Source: Azolla pinnata
Taxonomy: Eukaryota; Streptophyta; Polypodiopsida; Salviniales; Salviniaceae
DNA length: 43,731 bases
Reading direction: 5' to 3'
Assembly: GCA_037176905.1 (NCBI GenBank)
Contig: JBBBWG010030422.1
Coordinates: 1-43,731 of the forward strand
In this document: positions 10,456-20,100 of the stretch, piece by piece
Position numbering within the stretch: the stretch's first letter is position 1
Layout of the letters: every line of letters begins with the position of its first letter
Position numbers and translations under genes: made by a program
Notes under the pieces: model-generated
Databases searched by the model: none
What the model was told of the DNA's origin: nothing
The model's input: the letters and a program-made list of their open reading frames with translations, nothing else

Positions 10456-10854
10456 GGGAAATTTACCAATAAACGCCTAACATAATTATAAATTACATTT
10501 TAACGCCGACTAAAACTACAAAAGTATCAATTAGTACCCAGTTTTAAAACTTAGCACTCAATTAATTGATTAACACCAAATTAAGACATTAATCTATTGA
10601 TTAGATTGACCAATTTACTTTTGTTAATCAAACATAGCAAGGGAATCGATAAGGATCAACTAGTGGGAAGAAATTAGGAATAAAATCAATTAGCATCATA
10701 CTAGCGGAATTAATTGGGTGTTAATTTCCAGTGGAAGAGAAGAGTAGGTGTTAATTTTGTGATTAACGCCTACTCTTAATTTGTGATTGTTTATTTTAAA
10801 AAGCGTTTAAACGTGGTTTATAATTTTGGTAGGTGTTTTCTGGTAATTCATCCC
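10456..10854. mobile_element. MITE-like element, copy 1
   Basis: About 399 bp. The left end GGGAAATTTACC.A and the reverse complement of the right end (GGGATGAATTACCAGAAAA) match imperfectly for about 50 bp inwards. The interior repeats words such as TTAACGCC and TTAATTGATTAACACC. It shares this structure with the element at 11632-12001. No coding capacity and no clear target-site duplication. Confidence 0.5.
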
Positions 10855-11631
10855 AACATATAACTAAGTTTACCCCGGTGATAATGTAACAGTAAATTTA
10901 CTTTACCAAACCAGGGTTCAAATCTCACGTGCTTTTTCCTTTATACTAATCTTTCTCTTGTATTCCATGCCAATTAAATTTCTCCTATTTATGTACTGTG
11001 AATTTCAGAAAACAAGTAAGCAGTAATTTTTTTTTGTACACTGTAAGGCCGTATTTTGACCTTGAATAATACATTTATACTCGAATACGAATGCACGAAT
11101 ATAATCTCCACTAAAATCTACGCGGAAAGCAGCGCCACTTTCTGTAGATGGCCCATCAATGAGCTGGTTTCGGATGGTAAGTTGTTAGAGCAAGCAAAAA
11201 CTAGAGCCCCATTTCGAGCGTTGTCGATGGGATGATGATCGTGGTTTTGCTGATTCCAGCATCCGCTCTGCTAAAAAAACGGCGAAAGAATCATCATCGA
11301 ATGACCCTGCAACGATGCGAGTTCAAAGCTGTACAAAAAAAATCGACGGCAAATTGCGCTCCAGACACAAGCCAACAGCAAGAAGGCCCATCGTTCTCTG
11401 GCTCCAGCCACGAGCTCGAGAAAGATCCTCCAAAGTCTTCATCATTGAATGGCGGAGAGGGATGTAATCCACTCAAAATCAAAGGCTTAACAGCACAATT
11501 GATTAGATCCATTGAAATCGTTGACGGTTGCCATTGATTGACTGACAAGCAAGCGATCAGAGGATACAAAATCCGTATCTCAACACGTATAAAAACAAGA
11601 TCTACATATATGTATATCTAAGGGAAAATTA
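10855..11631. other. Spacer between two related repeat elements
   Basis: Holds a possible pol III box B (GGTTCAAATCTC near 10914) without a convincing box A, and short reading frames on both strands at 11232-11569 that I cannot assign. Nothing else is recognised. Confidence 0.4.
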
Positions 11632-12001
11632 CCGAAAAAAGAACGCCTAACAAGTTTATTAATTATATTTTAACGCCTACTAAATATGAGAAATTACAGA
11701 TTAACGCCTAGGTTTATCTCTCACTCTGAATTAACGCCCGATTAGTTGATTAACACCAAATTAATTGGATTCTGAACCCTGAACCCAAATTAGTTAGGTT
11801 ATGAAAATTACCAACTTTTGTTAATTGAAGACAGTAAGGGAATCGATTAGTAAACAACAGCAAGAAGCAGGAAGCAATTAGTAAGAGAAGGCGTGTTAAA
11901 TTTCAATGAGCTAGGCGTTAATTTGTAAATTTTGTTTCTCATTCGAGTCGGCGTTAAAATGCCGTTAATAAATCTGTTTGATGTTTTTTGGTGATTTTGC
12001 C
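11632..12001. mobile_element. MITE-like element, copy 2
   Basis: About 370 bp. The left end GGGAAAATTACCGAAAAA pairs imperfectly with the reverse complement of the right end, GGCAAAATCACCAAAAAA, and the similarity continues to a shared ATTTTAACGCC about 45-50 bp inside each end. Interior words (TTAACGCC, GATTAACACCAAATTAA, GGGAATCGAT) recur in copy 1. Target-site duplication is not evident. Family is unknown. Confidence 0.55.
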
Positions 12002-12550
12002 ATGCATGGGCATATAATGCCATGATGGGCATTCAATTACCTGCTTAAAATTTTCGGATGGGGCGGCAATTACTGTCCGAGAGCTGGTAGCCGCTGAATC
12101 GGCAGACGATTCTCTCTTTCTGATTAACCTTCTTCCTCGTCGTCGATTCGATCGCAGGGGCAAACCGGCAAATCGATGAGTTACTGACGATTTCATCTTT
12201 ACCTGCAACCCCCAAAAATTCATGGCCTCTTGCGCCGATATCAAGACTCTGCAACTGGCCATGAAGTCGAGGAATGAATGGACACAAGAAAGAAAAAACA
12301 AAATCATTAAAAAACCCTCAACCCCAAGCTCCCCGTACATTGAGAGCTCATCCGTCGGATTCGTCTGATATGAAGCAGATCCCTCCTCGTCCACGAGATT
12401 ATGCCCCGTACGAAGCTGCTGATACTGGCCCGTCTCAGAGTCTGTATATTCGAGCACAGCGATTTCGGGGGGACATATCGATCCAAAATCTGGAAACGAT
12501 ACAGAGAGGATCAGCATGGCCCTTGGCCTGCGCAAGGATGACATGCACAA
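11954..12550 (-). CDS. Doubtful 198-codon open frame, unknown
   Basis: Minus-strand frame starting MCMSSLRRPRAML (an alternative Met lies two codons later) and running into the neighbouring repeat element, which supplies its C-terminus. The middle (EIAVLEYTDSETGQYQQLR) looks protein-like, and a hydrophobic stretch follows. An acceptor-like TTGGGGGTTGCAG near 12205 and a donor-like CAG|GTAATT near 12040 could bound a small Arg-rich exon instead. A telomere-like motif lies 65-85 bp upstream, as at catalase and FtsH. No family is recognised; it may be chance. Confidence 0.2.
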   Translation of the reverse strand: MCMSSLRRPRAMLILSVSFPDFGSICPPEIAVLEYTDSETGQYQQLRTGHNLVDEEGSASYQTNPTDELSMYGELGVEGFLMILFFLSCVHSFLDFMASCRVLISAQEAMNFWGLQVKMKSSVTHRFAGLPLRSNRRRGRRLIRKRESSADSAATSSRTVIAAPSENFKQVIECPSWHYMPMHGKITKKHQTDLLTAF

Positions 12551-12610
12551 ATCGAGAAATGGTCCAAATTTTTCTGGTCTTCGAAGACGCTAATATATGC
12601 CTCTCCTTGT

Positions 12611-12631
12611 TTAAGGTTCAGGGTTTAGGGG
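12611..12631 (+). repeat. Short telomere-like motif
   Basis: TTAAGGTTCAGGGTTTAGGG. The same 20-bp word occurs upstream of the FtsH gene (about 32670-32689), suggesting shared origin or function rather than random drift. Confidence 0.5.
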
Positions 12632-12836
12632 CTTTTTTTTTCTTCTGTTTTTTGCTTTTTACCTCGGTGCTAGGCCGAATTTGGGCGTTGAACTGACCCA
12701 TGTTGTTCTCATCGGTTCTGGCGCTGTTCTTATCGGTTCCGACTCTTCTCATCCAGCTCAATCCAACATTTATCCGGTGCTTCAGATTGGAGCAGATTTT
12801 CTGGTGTTTTCTTCAGCTCATCATCCATCGCATGCT

Positions 12837-12865
12837 GTGTCTGTCTGTCTGTCTGTCTGTCTGTT
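12837..12865. repeat. (CTGT)n microsatellite
   Basis: Six to seven tandem TCTG units. Non-coding. Confidence 0.85.
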
Positions 12866-13260
12866 CTGAGCTCGAGCTCGGCATCGACGTCGAAACCGCG
12901 ACTCTGCTGATGATCGATCGGTCGGATTCCTGGGATGCACAATGCATCCAGAAAAACAAAAACAACAACAACAAAAAAAAAAGGCACAAACACAACAAAC
13001 AAGACATTGCATGCAATACAGTCTGACCTCGATCTCCAGAACGTCGAAATAAGGAAGAATCCACCCCACACACTGTCGGCGCAAGCAGAGCTCAAAGAGA
13101 AAAAAAGAAAACAAAAAAAAAAAAATCCGATTCATTCGATCCTTGGATCAATTCGACGGAGAAGGAAGCGGGTAAAAAAAAACACACAAAAAATAACGAA
13201 TCGCCGAGCGAAGCCCGAGATCGCGCAGAGTGTTTACACTGAAAGATGAGATTGTACGTA
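12866..13260. other. Intergenic DNA with A-runs, no gene
   Basis: Several A-rich stretches (for example 12953-12985 and 13098-13126) generate spurious Lys- and Phe-rich frames. No gene is recognised. Confidence 0.5.
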
Positions 13261-13335
13261 CCTCGTGCAGTTGCCGGTGGCCCAGTGCCCCGCATAAACA
13301 CGATAAAATCTGTGGTTCAATCCTCGACCTCATCG
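13261..13335 (+). mobile_element. tRNA-like (SINE-head-like) segment with pol III boxes A and B
   Basis: Box A-like TGGCCCAGTGC at 13278-13288 and box B-like GGTTCAATCCTC at 13314-13325 sit 26 bp apart, a tRNA-like spacing. The segment does not fold by eye into a complete cloverleaf with an anticodon, so it is more likely a tRNA-derived SINE head than a tRNA gene. The SINE tail was not identified. Confidence 0.35.
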
Positions 13336-13639
13336 CCATCGCTATTGCTGGCACAATCGCTACGAAACCCCAGCATCATCAGCGTCCTCTTCGCTTCACT
13401 TTTTTTTTTGTTGTTTTTTTTCTCTCGTTACCGGAACTGGCGATTTTTTTTTCACTCGCCATCTTGTAATACAGTTCTGACAGTGCTTCAATGGATGGAT
13501 GGGTTAGCACATGCAATGCACACATGCAATCACACATAAATATACATGTGGCTCATGGCATGAGAGAAGTGCCCATGAGAAATTGATCCCTTTTGTGAGC
13601 TCCTTGGGCTCCAGAAACATCCTCCTATATTCAGCTCAA

Positions 13640-14035
13640 TCCCCTGCTTTTGGGCAGTTAATTCGGTTAATTCTGGCTCCACAAATAGTGTAAACATCTC
13701 TCCCTCCTATGATTCATCGGCTCAATCCCAAGCATTTGGGCAGTTAATTCAGTTAAATTCTGGCTCCACAAATAGTTGTGTACTATCAGCCAGCGCATTT
13801 GGGCAGCTAATTCAGTTTCATTCTGGCCACAAACTTCATCATAACTCCCTCTGTCAGCTCAATCTGAAGCAAAATTGGGCAGACAAAAGTCACTCCCTCC
13901 ATCAGTGAGACCCCAAACTGGAGCGATTTTTGGGCAGTTAATTCAGTTGATCCTCTTTGCAGCTAGCTGGGGCCTCTGTGTCCAGCTTTCTGATGACAAT
14001 CTGATGCATTTTGGCAGATAAAACTCGGTCGAATC
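13640..14035. repeat. Degenerate minisatellite upstream of the IQD gene
   Basis: The word TTTGGGCAGTTAATTCAGTT recurs in varying form at about 13649, 13735, 13798, 13873, 13927 and 14008, with TCTGGCTCCACAAATAG also shared by the first copies. Spacing is 54-86 bp. It ends about 70 bp before the IQD start codon, so it occupies the promoter or 5' UTR. Confidence 0.75.
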
Positions 14036-14102
14036 ATTCGGTTTGCGCATTGCGCCGCAATTCACAGCTCCCAAAACCCCTCCCCAATTGTTTTTTGAGC
14101 TC

Positions 14103-15462
14103 ATGGGCAGAAGGGGATTCAGCTGGTTCTCGGCCATGATCGATGCCCTGACGCCGTGGCGATCGAAGAAGGCGTCGTCGAGCAACCGGCATCACCATGG
14201 CAAGAGCTCTCCGAGCGGTGACGCTGACGAGGTACGAAAGCTCTCGATCGTAGACTATATACATAATATATATGAATCTGCAAATGATTCCATCTATTGC
14301 ATCCCTCAATGATGAGGCTTGCACAATTGCCCAATCTCATAGCTCAAGGCTAGCTCAGATGCTGTGCCTGTCCCTGTCTGTGCCTGTGAATGAGCAATTT
14401 TTGTGGATGAATCTGTGCATGCAGAGCTGCCATGTTTGCAGAGGTGCAGGGTGTGAGATTAGCAGGTGGAGCTTTGCAAGGAAGTCTCCATTGATGATTC
14501 AGAAGAAGAGGAAGATTCAGAAGAAGAAGCGCGAGGAAGGCGAGGCGACGAGCGCTTGCGAGGATGCGATGGAGATGGAGATGAAGATGGAGATGGAGAT
14601 GGAGATGAAGATGGAGATGGAGGGGAGCAAGAAGAGGCAAGAAGCTCTGCTAGCCATAATGGCAGAAGCTGCAGGGGTAGTTGCACATGCTGCCGCGGAA
14701 GTGGCTCGCCTCTCGGGCTCTGTATCAAAGAATCTGCCAACAATCACAGCTTCATCATCATCATCATCATCTTCTTCTTCTTCTTCTTCTTCTTCATCTG
14801 AATCATCATCTTCAGCATTTTCTTCTTCTTCTTCATCATCATCATCTTCTTCATCTTCAGTATCTTCTTCTTCATCATCATCATCTTCAGCATTTTCTTC
14901 TTCTTCTTCTTCTTCATCATCATCTTCTTCTTCATCTTCTTCTTCATCATCTTCTTCTTCTTCTGCTTCTGCTTCTGCCTCTTCTGCATTTGATTCTTCT
15001 TCTTCTCAGCTTTCCTCGCACCGACGCATCATCGCAAGCTCGGCTCCCGCCACTGCCCAAGTACTTCACCCCCACCATGTGGCTGCTACCAAGATCCAGA
15101 AGGCCTTCAGAGGCTACATTGTATGTACATGGTGGAGGCTTTTCTCCTTGTGCTATGAAGTTCTAGTTTGCTTGTCATGGGCCATTTGGGTCCATTTCTC
15201 AGGGACTCAAAAGAGCAAAATCAGAGGCATAGATCATTTCATCTTCATCTCCATCTTCATCTTCATCTGAATCATCATCTTCTTCTTCTTCTTCTTCTTC
15301 TTTGTTTTCCTGCTAATTTGCAAAATCAGAGGCATAGATAATTTCATCCTCACCTTCATCATCAACATCAACATCAACATCATCATCATCATCTTCTTCT
15401 TCTTCAGAATCATCTTCTTCTTTGTTAACCTGCTAATTTGCAAAATCAGAGGCATAGATCAT

Positions 15463-15512
<50 letters not shown>

Positions 15513-15640
15513 TCTTCTTCAGATTCTTTGTTTTCCTGCTNNNNNNNNNNNNNNNNNNNNNNNNNNNNNNNNNNNNNNNNNNNNNNNNNNNNNNNNNNNN
15601 NNNNNNNNNNNNNNNNNNNNNNNNNNNNNNNNNNNNNNNN

Positions 15641-15689
<49 letters not shown>

Positions 15690-16621
15690 TCTTCTTCAGA
15701 TTCTTTGTTTTCCTGCTGCTAATTTGCTCTCCATCATGCTGCCTTTTGTTGTTGCTTGCTTGATAGGCTCGACGATCTTTCCGCATCCATCGAGCTCGAA
15801 TGGCGAGGCTGCGAGGCTTGATCGCCAGCCCAGCTGCACAGGAGCAAGCAGATACCGCCTTCCAATGCATGCGAACGATGCTCAAAGTGCAAGGCCATAT
15901 CCAGCACATGCAGCGGCGGCATCGGTTGCATTCGGCAGAAGCGCTGGAAGATGCCATTAGAGGGCAATTTGCACTGCACCAGAGTGAAAAGATGATGCTT
16001 GCACATATGGAAGACAGCCATGTAAGAAGCTGTTTCCAACAGAATCATACCTTTCTTGCCATCTCTGATCTGAGCTCTAGCATTTCTTCTGGTTTTCCTC
16101 ATTGCTCTAAATTTTTCCCATAGTCTGATGGAGCACGGCGGTGGGGCGCAAACCTCCGAGCCTCGCAGCAAATGTCTCCAGCATCTTGGAAATGGAGAAC
16201 ATCGAGCTCGATGATGAGCCCGAGCTGCTGCGATCGAATACAGGAGGATGATGATGAGACAAACAGTTGCAGAATGTCTTCGACATGCAGCACCGATCGA
16301 GCCCATATGTATTATTGTGAGCCTAGGCCATTCCAAGCTAGCAGGAGCAGCATCGGAGCGTCTACTTCCATCAGAAATGCTGCTGCTGCTGATGATTATG
16401 ATTATGATTATGATTATGAGAGCTTCATGCTGATGCATTCACCATCGCTCCCCCACTACATGTGTGCAACACAGTCCACAAAGGCCAAATCAAGATCTCT
16501 CAGTAACCCCAAGCAGAGGCCCATCACAGCATTTCAACATGATCAGATCAGCATGTCTTCTTCAGCAAGAAAGAGATTATCCTTCCCAGTAACTGAGGCC
16601 ATGGCCAGATCTACACCTTGA
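14103..16621 (+). CDS. IQD: IQD (IQ67-domain) calmodulin-binding protein, 4 exons, about 525 aa
   Basis: Plant IQD proteins bind calmodulin through IQ motifs and act as scaffolds at microtubules, membranes or the nucleus. Proposed exons: 14103-14231, 14425-15120, 15767-16021, 16124-16621, all joined in phase 0. Exon 1 gives the family start MGRRGFSWFSAMIDALTPW. Exon 2 carries RWSFARKS, an Ala-rich helix (AEAAGVVAHAAAEVARLS), a poly-Ser tract of roughly 80 residues, then AATKIQKAFRGYI. The intron cuts the first IQ motif in phase 0, as is typical of IQDs. Exon 3 continues ARRSF with FQCMRTMLKVQGHIQ, a diverged form of the usual LRCMQALVRVQ. Exon 4 ends with LPHYMCATQSTKAKSRSLS and ARKRLSFP, the DUF4005-type C-terminus. 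The IQ67 core is clearly diverged from typical members. The exon 2 start is the least certain splice. Exon 2 also has a Met/Glu/Lys repeat (GAGATG units). Confidence 0.88.
14748..15003. repeat. Coding TCA/TCT microsatellite (poly-Ser) in IQD exon 2
   Basis: About 255 bp of TCA, TCT and TTC triplets in serine frame, broken by a few Glu, Ala, Phe and Val codons. Blocks such as TCATCATCTTCAGCATTTTC recur, so the tract has an internal higher-order repeat. Confidence 0.9.
15219..15725. repeat. Minisatellite with nested TCA microsatellite in IQD intron 2, with assembly gap
   Basis: Units of about 100-120 bp begin GCAAAATCAGAGGCATAGAT at about 15218, 15319 and 15439. Each is followed by ATC/TTC runs and ends TTTGTTTTCCTGCTAATTTGC or a variant. 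The third unit runs into 100 N (15541-15640), and the sequence resumes inside a TCA run with the same unit ending. The gap is therefore an unresolved expansion of this repeat, and its true length is unknown. Confidence 0.85.
15541..15640. other. Assembly gap (100 N)
   Basis: Exactly 100 N, a conventional unknown-size gap. It sits between two near-identical TCA-repeat flanks within IQD intron 2. Confidence 0.99.
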
Positions 16622-17182
16622 GCATAAGCCCAAATAAGGCTACCTTTAAGCATCGCACCCGAGCCTCAGGCCCTGAACCAAAGCATTCCTTCTGGAAGCT
16701 CTGCTTGATGAAACATCCCTGAACAGTATAAATACTTAGCAGCACAACCTTGACAGCTTCCCAAATTTTGTAGTAGCTTCATTTGATGGATCATGAAACA
16801 TGATTTCCACAGTGCTTACCAATTCAATTGATTACAGTATGTATCCCAATTCACAACAGGAATGGTGTCACTGCAAGCCTGACTGACATTCAGAATTTTG
16901 CCATATATCAGCAAAGACTTCACAACAGTTTTCAACAATTCAGAAAGTACATCAATGCAAGTGCAAATCATGTCCGGATGGAAATTCACAGGATTTATGG
17001 ATATGATATTGATGACACACAAAGCATGATCATGAATATACCCAGCTTTGCACATTAAACAGTGTACATAGCTATATTGTATCGATGCCTTACAAGTTCT
17101 TGCATTACATTATTGGATCATCTACTAAACAATAGATTATTAGGATTTGTTCATGTTGATACAAGCACCTCGGTGATGGAAC
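16622..17182. other. Convergent intergenic region, IQD and ENGase 3' ends
   Basis: 560 bp of AT-rich sequence between two stop codons facing each other. It should contain both 3' UTRs. No other feature is recognised. Confidence 0.6.
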
Positions 17183-20100
17183 CTAAGGAATTTGAATTGT
17201 TACAGCAGGAGCTTCAGCAAGCTTGGTTGATACACCATTTCTCAAAGAAACTTGTATGTAGAAGGTCAATGCCTGTCTATCTTCAGGTACTGGGAGTTCA
17301 AACACGTAAAACGATTTGATCATTGCAACCCCCAAGTGCTCAAGCTTGCCATCATCTTCGACACTGTTAGCCACAAAAATGCGATAATTTACAATTTGGG
17401 CCTCTGCCAAGCTCTCCACTGTCCAAGCGAGCTTCAAACTCACTACCCTCTTCCCAAGCACCTCTCCCCAAGATACTCCACTACATCTGAACGTCAGTAT
17501 ATTGATCTCAGTTTGTTCATGTGAATCATCAGATATGGCTATGTGCCCCAGAAATGCATCATACATGCTTAGGTGTAGCAAATCTTCGCATTGGATACCA
17601 TTGAGTATATCCTCGGCATTTATTTTCCCAAAGTAACTTGCACTTGAAATGCCCCTCAGTTTACCACTTACCTCCAATGAGTACTCTCTAAAACTCCAAC
17701 CAGAGACTTCATGGGTGTTCTTATTAGGGTATAATATTCTTAGATTTGAGACTTCACTACGGTTCACTTCTTCGTTAGGTTCTGCTAGTAACACATAGAT
17801 AACACCTTCTTGATTATGAATCTTCAAAAGGAGTGACAATCTTGAAGCCCCTTGGCACCTTGCCTGGATCATCACGACACGCTTCATTAAAATCAAGTTT
17901 GAAGTGTATACAGCTATAGCCCAGACATCGAAAAATTTTGGAATTACAAAATGAAGATGTAAGATTTTACCGTATATGACACAATAAGAGGGCTATTGAT
18001 GATTGCATCAGCTTCGTATAAGAGCGTCATGCAAGAGTTCTGCTCATTCATGCTGCCTGAAAGATGAATACATGCTCCTCCACTGTATGTAGGATACTCT
18101 TCACTGCCAAAACCTCTCAAATGTGTTTCGCATTAGACACAGACTGCAAACAATACAAAATTGCAAAAGATAACAAAATGCGTTTCTGTAAAAAAAAAAA
18201 GCACAGTTAAAATAAGAGGTGAAATCTTTCGTATTTACCAGACAATGCTTTTAAATGATCCATTCTTGGGTTGTGATCCAATTTTAAGCAAAGGCTGCAT
18301 ATAAAACCAGATAGCTATTTCTATAAATGTTGTTTTTATACAATCAATGTGAAAGCACAAGCTTAATGTGGTCCCAAACACAGAAAGGCAAAGATATTAT
18401 AATGTTATAGTGACAATCCCAAACATGCGTGACATAATTTTTAAATCTGAGTCTCCCAATTTTAACTAAGCCTTTGATATATTTACGTTGCAAAAAAACT
18501 CATACACTGAGTAATCTATTGACTGATCATGAAGCAAGTGTAATGCGTACTATTACCAAAACAATTTCTTCACACGTTGCATGTATCCAGAACCCAAAAT
18601 TTTGCTTCATATAAGTTCCTTGAGAATCTTTTACTTTCTTCAGCAAGTACATTACCCTTCCCATGGCCATACTATCTAGAAATAAGAGCATGTGTTGTTT
18701 TGTAGCCTGTTTTGAGAGAAGCTTGATAGGACGCACTTCTAGACATTTCCAATTTCCCATATCTTATCAAATTATGTGTCAAAGAGGTATTTCTTGGGAA
18801 CCAAATAGTTAAATTTCTCCACCATTGCCAATGTTTCACATCTACGCATCATGAACCACATCCATTCCATTTACAATTGGAAAGAAACTCAAGGTAATTG
18901 AACATTTTTTTTCACTTGTTAGACAAATGCATGGTTTTAACCTTCTGTTTTGGGACTGCTAACAGTTCACATATTACCCATGTAGAACGTTTTGTATACT
19001 CTCAAAAGTTTTTGGGTATTGCGCAGAATTTTCAGCAAGTACTACATCACTCGCCTGTAATAAATACATGATAAGGCTATCCACCAGTAGTAAGCAAAGA
19101 CTTTTTACTGATTGGTGCACCTAGCTTCAATCTCAGTATGTGCAATGCTTTCATAGCTTCCACTACAGAAATTGGGGGTAGTGCACATCATTGTCAAGTT
19201 CCACTAGGAGCCTATGTCCATAACTCTACTTCCTATTCCTTAGTCCATGGTATGTGCAAAAACAACAGAAACCAATCCAATTTTTACTCTCCACCTTACT
19301 CCATTTTCTCAACTGCTTTTCCATTCAACCAGTGATCCATAAACTGGAATCTGACAATTAGTATTGAGTTCTTGTGACTATAATTGTGGTTATAGTAATT
19401 AGTGAGAATTTCAAATTGATGACATCGGTTTCAAACAGTGGAGAAGCTACATAGGAAATAATTAGAAGATGAGAAATAAGCATTTAGATTCTCAAACCAA
19501 ACAAGCAATTTATTTCCATATGTACAAAAACTGAAAAAAAAAACACTACAAAATATATTGCTAGAACACAGAAACTGCAACTAACTACATAATAGTAGAG
19601 ATAAGAATATACAAAGCCTCAAACAAACTTAACCACAATGCTCACACAAGTTACACGAATGAAACAGTAATCACGTACATGAAAAAGTAAAATTTATATC
19701 TAAATGTAAACCTGTAGGTTCTGGCAAGATATATTGCTCCATGGTTTTTCTGATATTTTACTTCCAGATAGATATATCTGTTTCCCAAAACCCTAATAAA
19801 ATGCAAAAGCGAAACATATGTTGGTTTCAACATGGTAACATGCAAAACACTTATTTAATATGATCCTTTTAACATATATAGCTTTCAGGCATACCATGAA
19901 ATGTTGCTTTCACCTGATCAAAGTTTGAAAAGAATGGGATCTGGGTTGGATAAAATCGACCCAAAGGCCAGCACTCTGCAACAAGACCCCACCAACTGCC
20001 AGTAAGACACTAACGATATATTAAATTATGGAAATCAAAGGACATTTGTATGGTATTGCTAATATAAACACAACAGTGTCATTGCTGTCATGCCTTTCTA

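Noticed and set aside
11232..11569. Two overlapping about 100-codon frames on opposite strands
   Set aside because: Neither shows a domain or splice-supported extension; they lie between two repeat elements.
13261..13335. A functional tRNA gene
   Set aside because: Boxes A and B are tRNA-like, but no complete cloverleaf with an anticodon loop could be drawn.
14744..15530. Poly-Met/Lys and poly-Asp minus-strand frames, poly-His plus frame
   Set aside because: Translations of TCA/TCT microsatellites, not genes.
15734..16438. 234-codon minus-strand frame
   Set aside because: It lies opposite IQD exons 3 and 4 and includes a poly-Ile run from an ATT/ATC repeat; no family resemblance.
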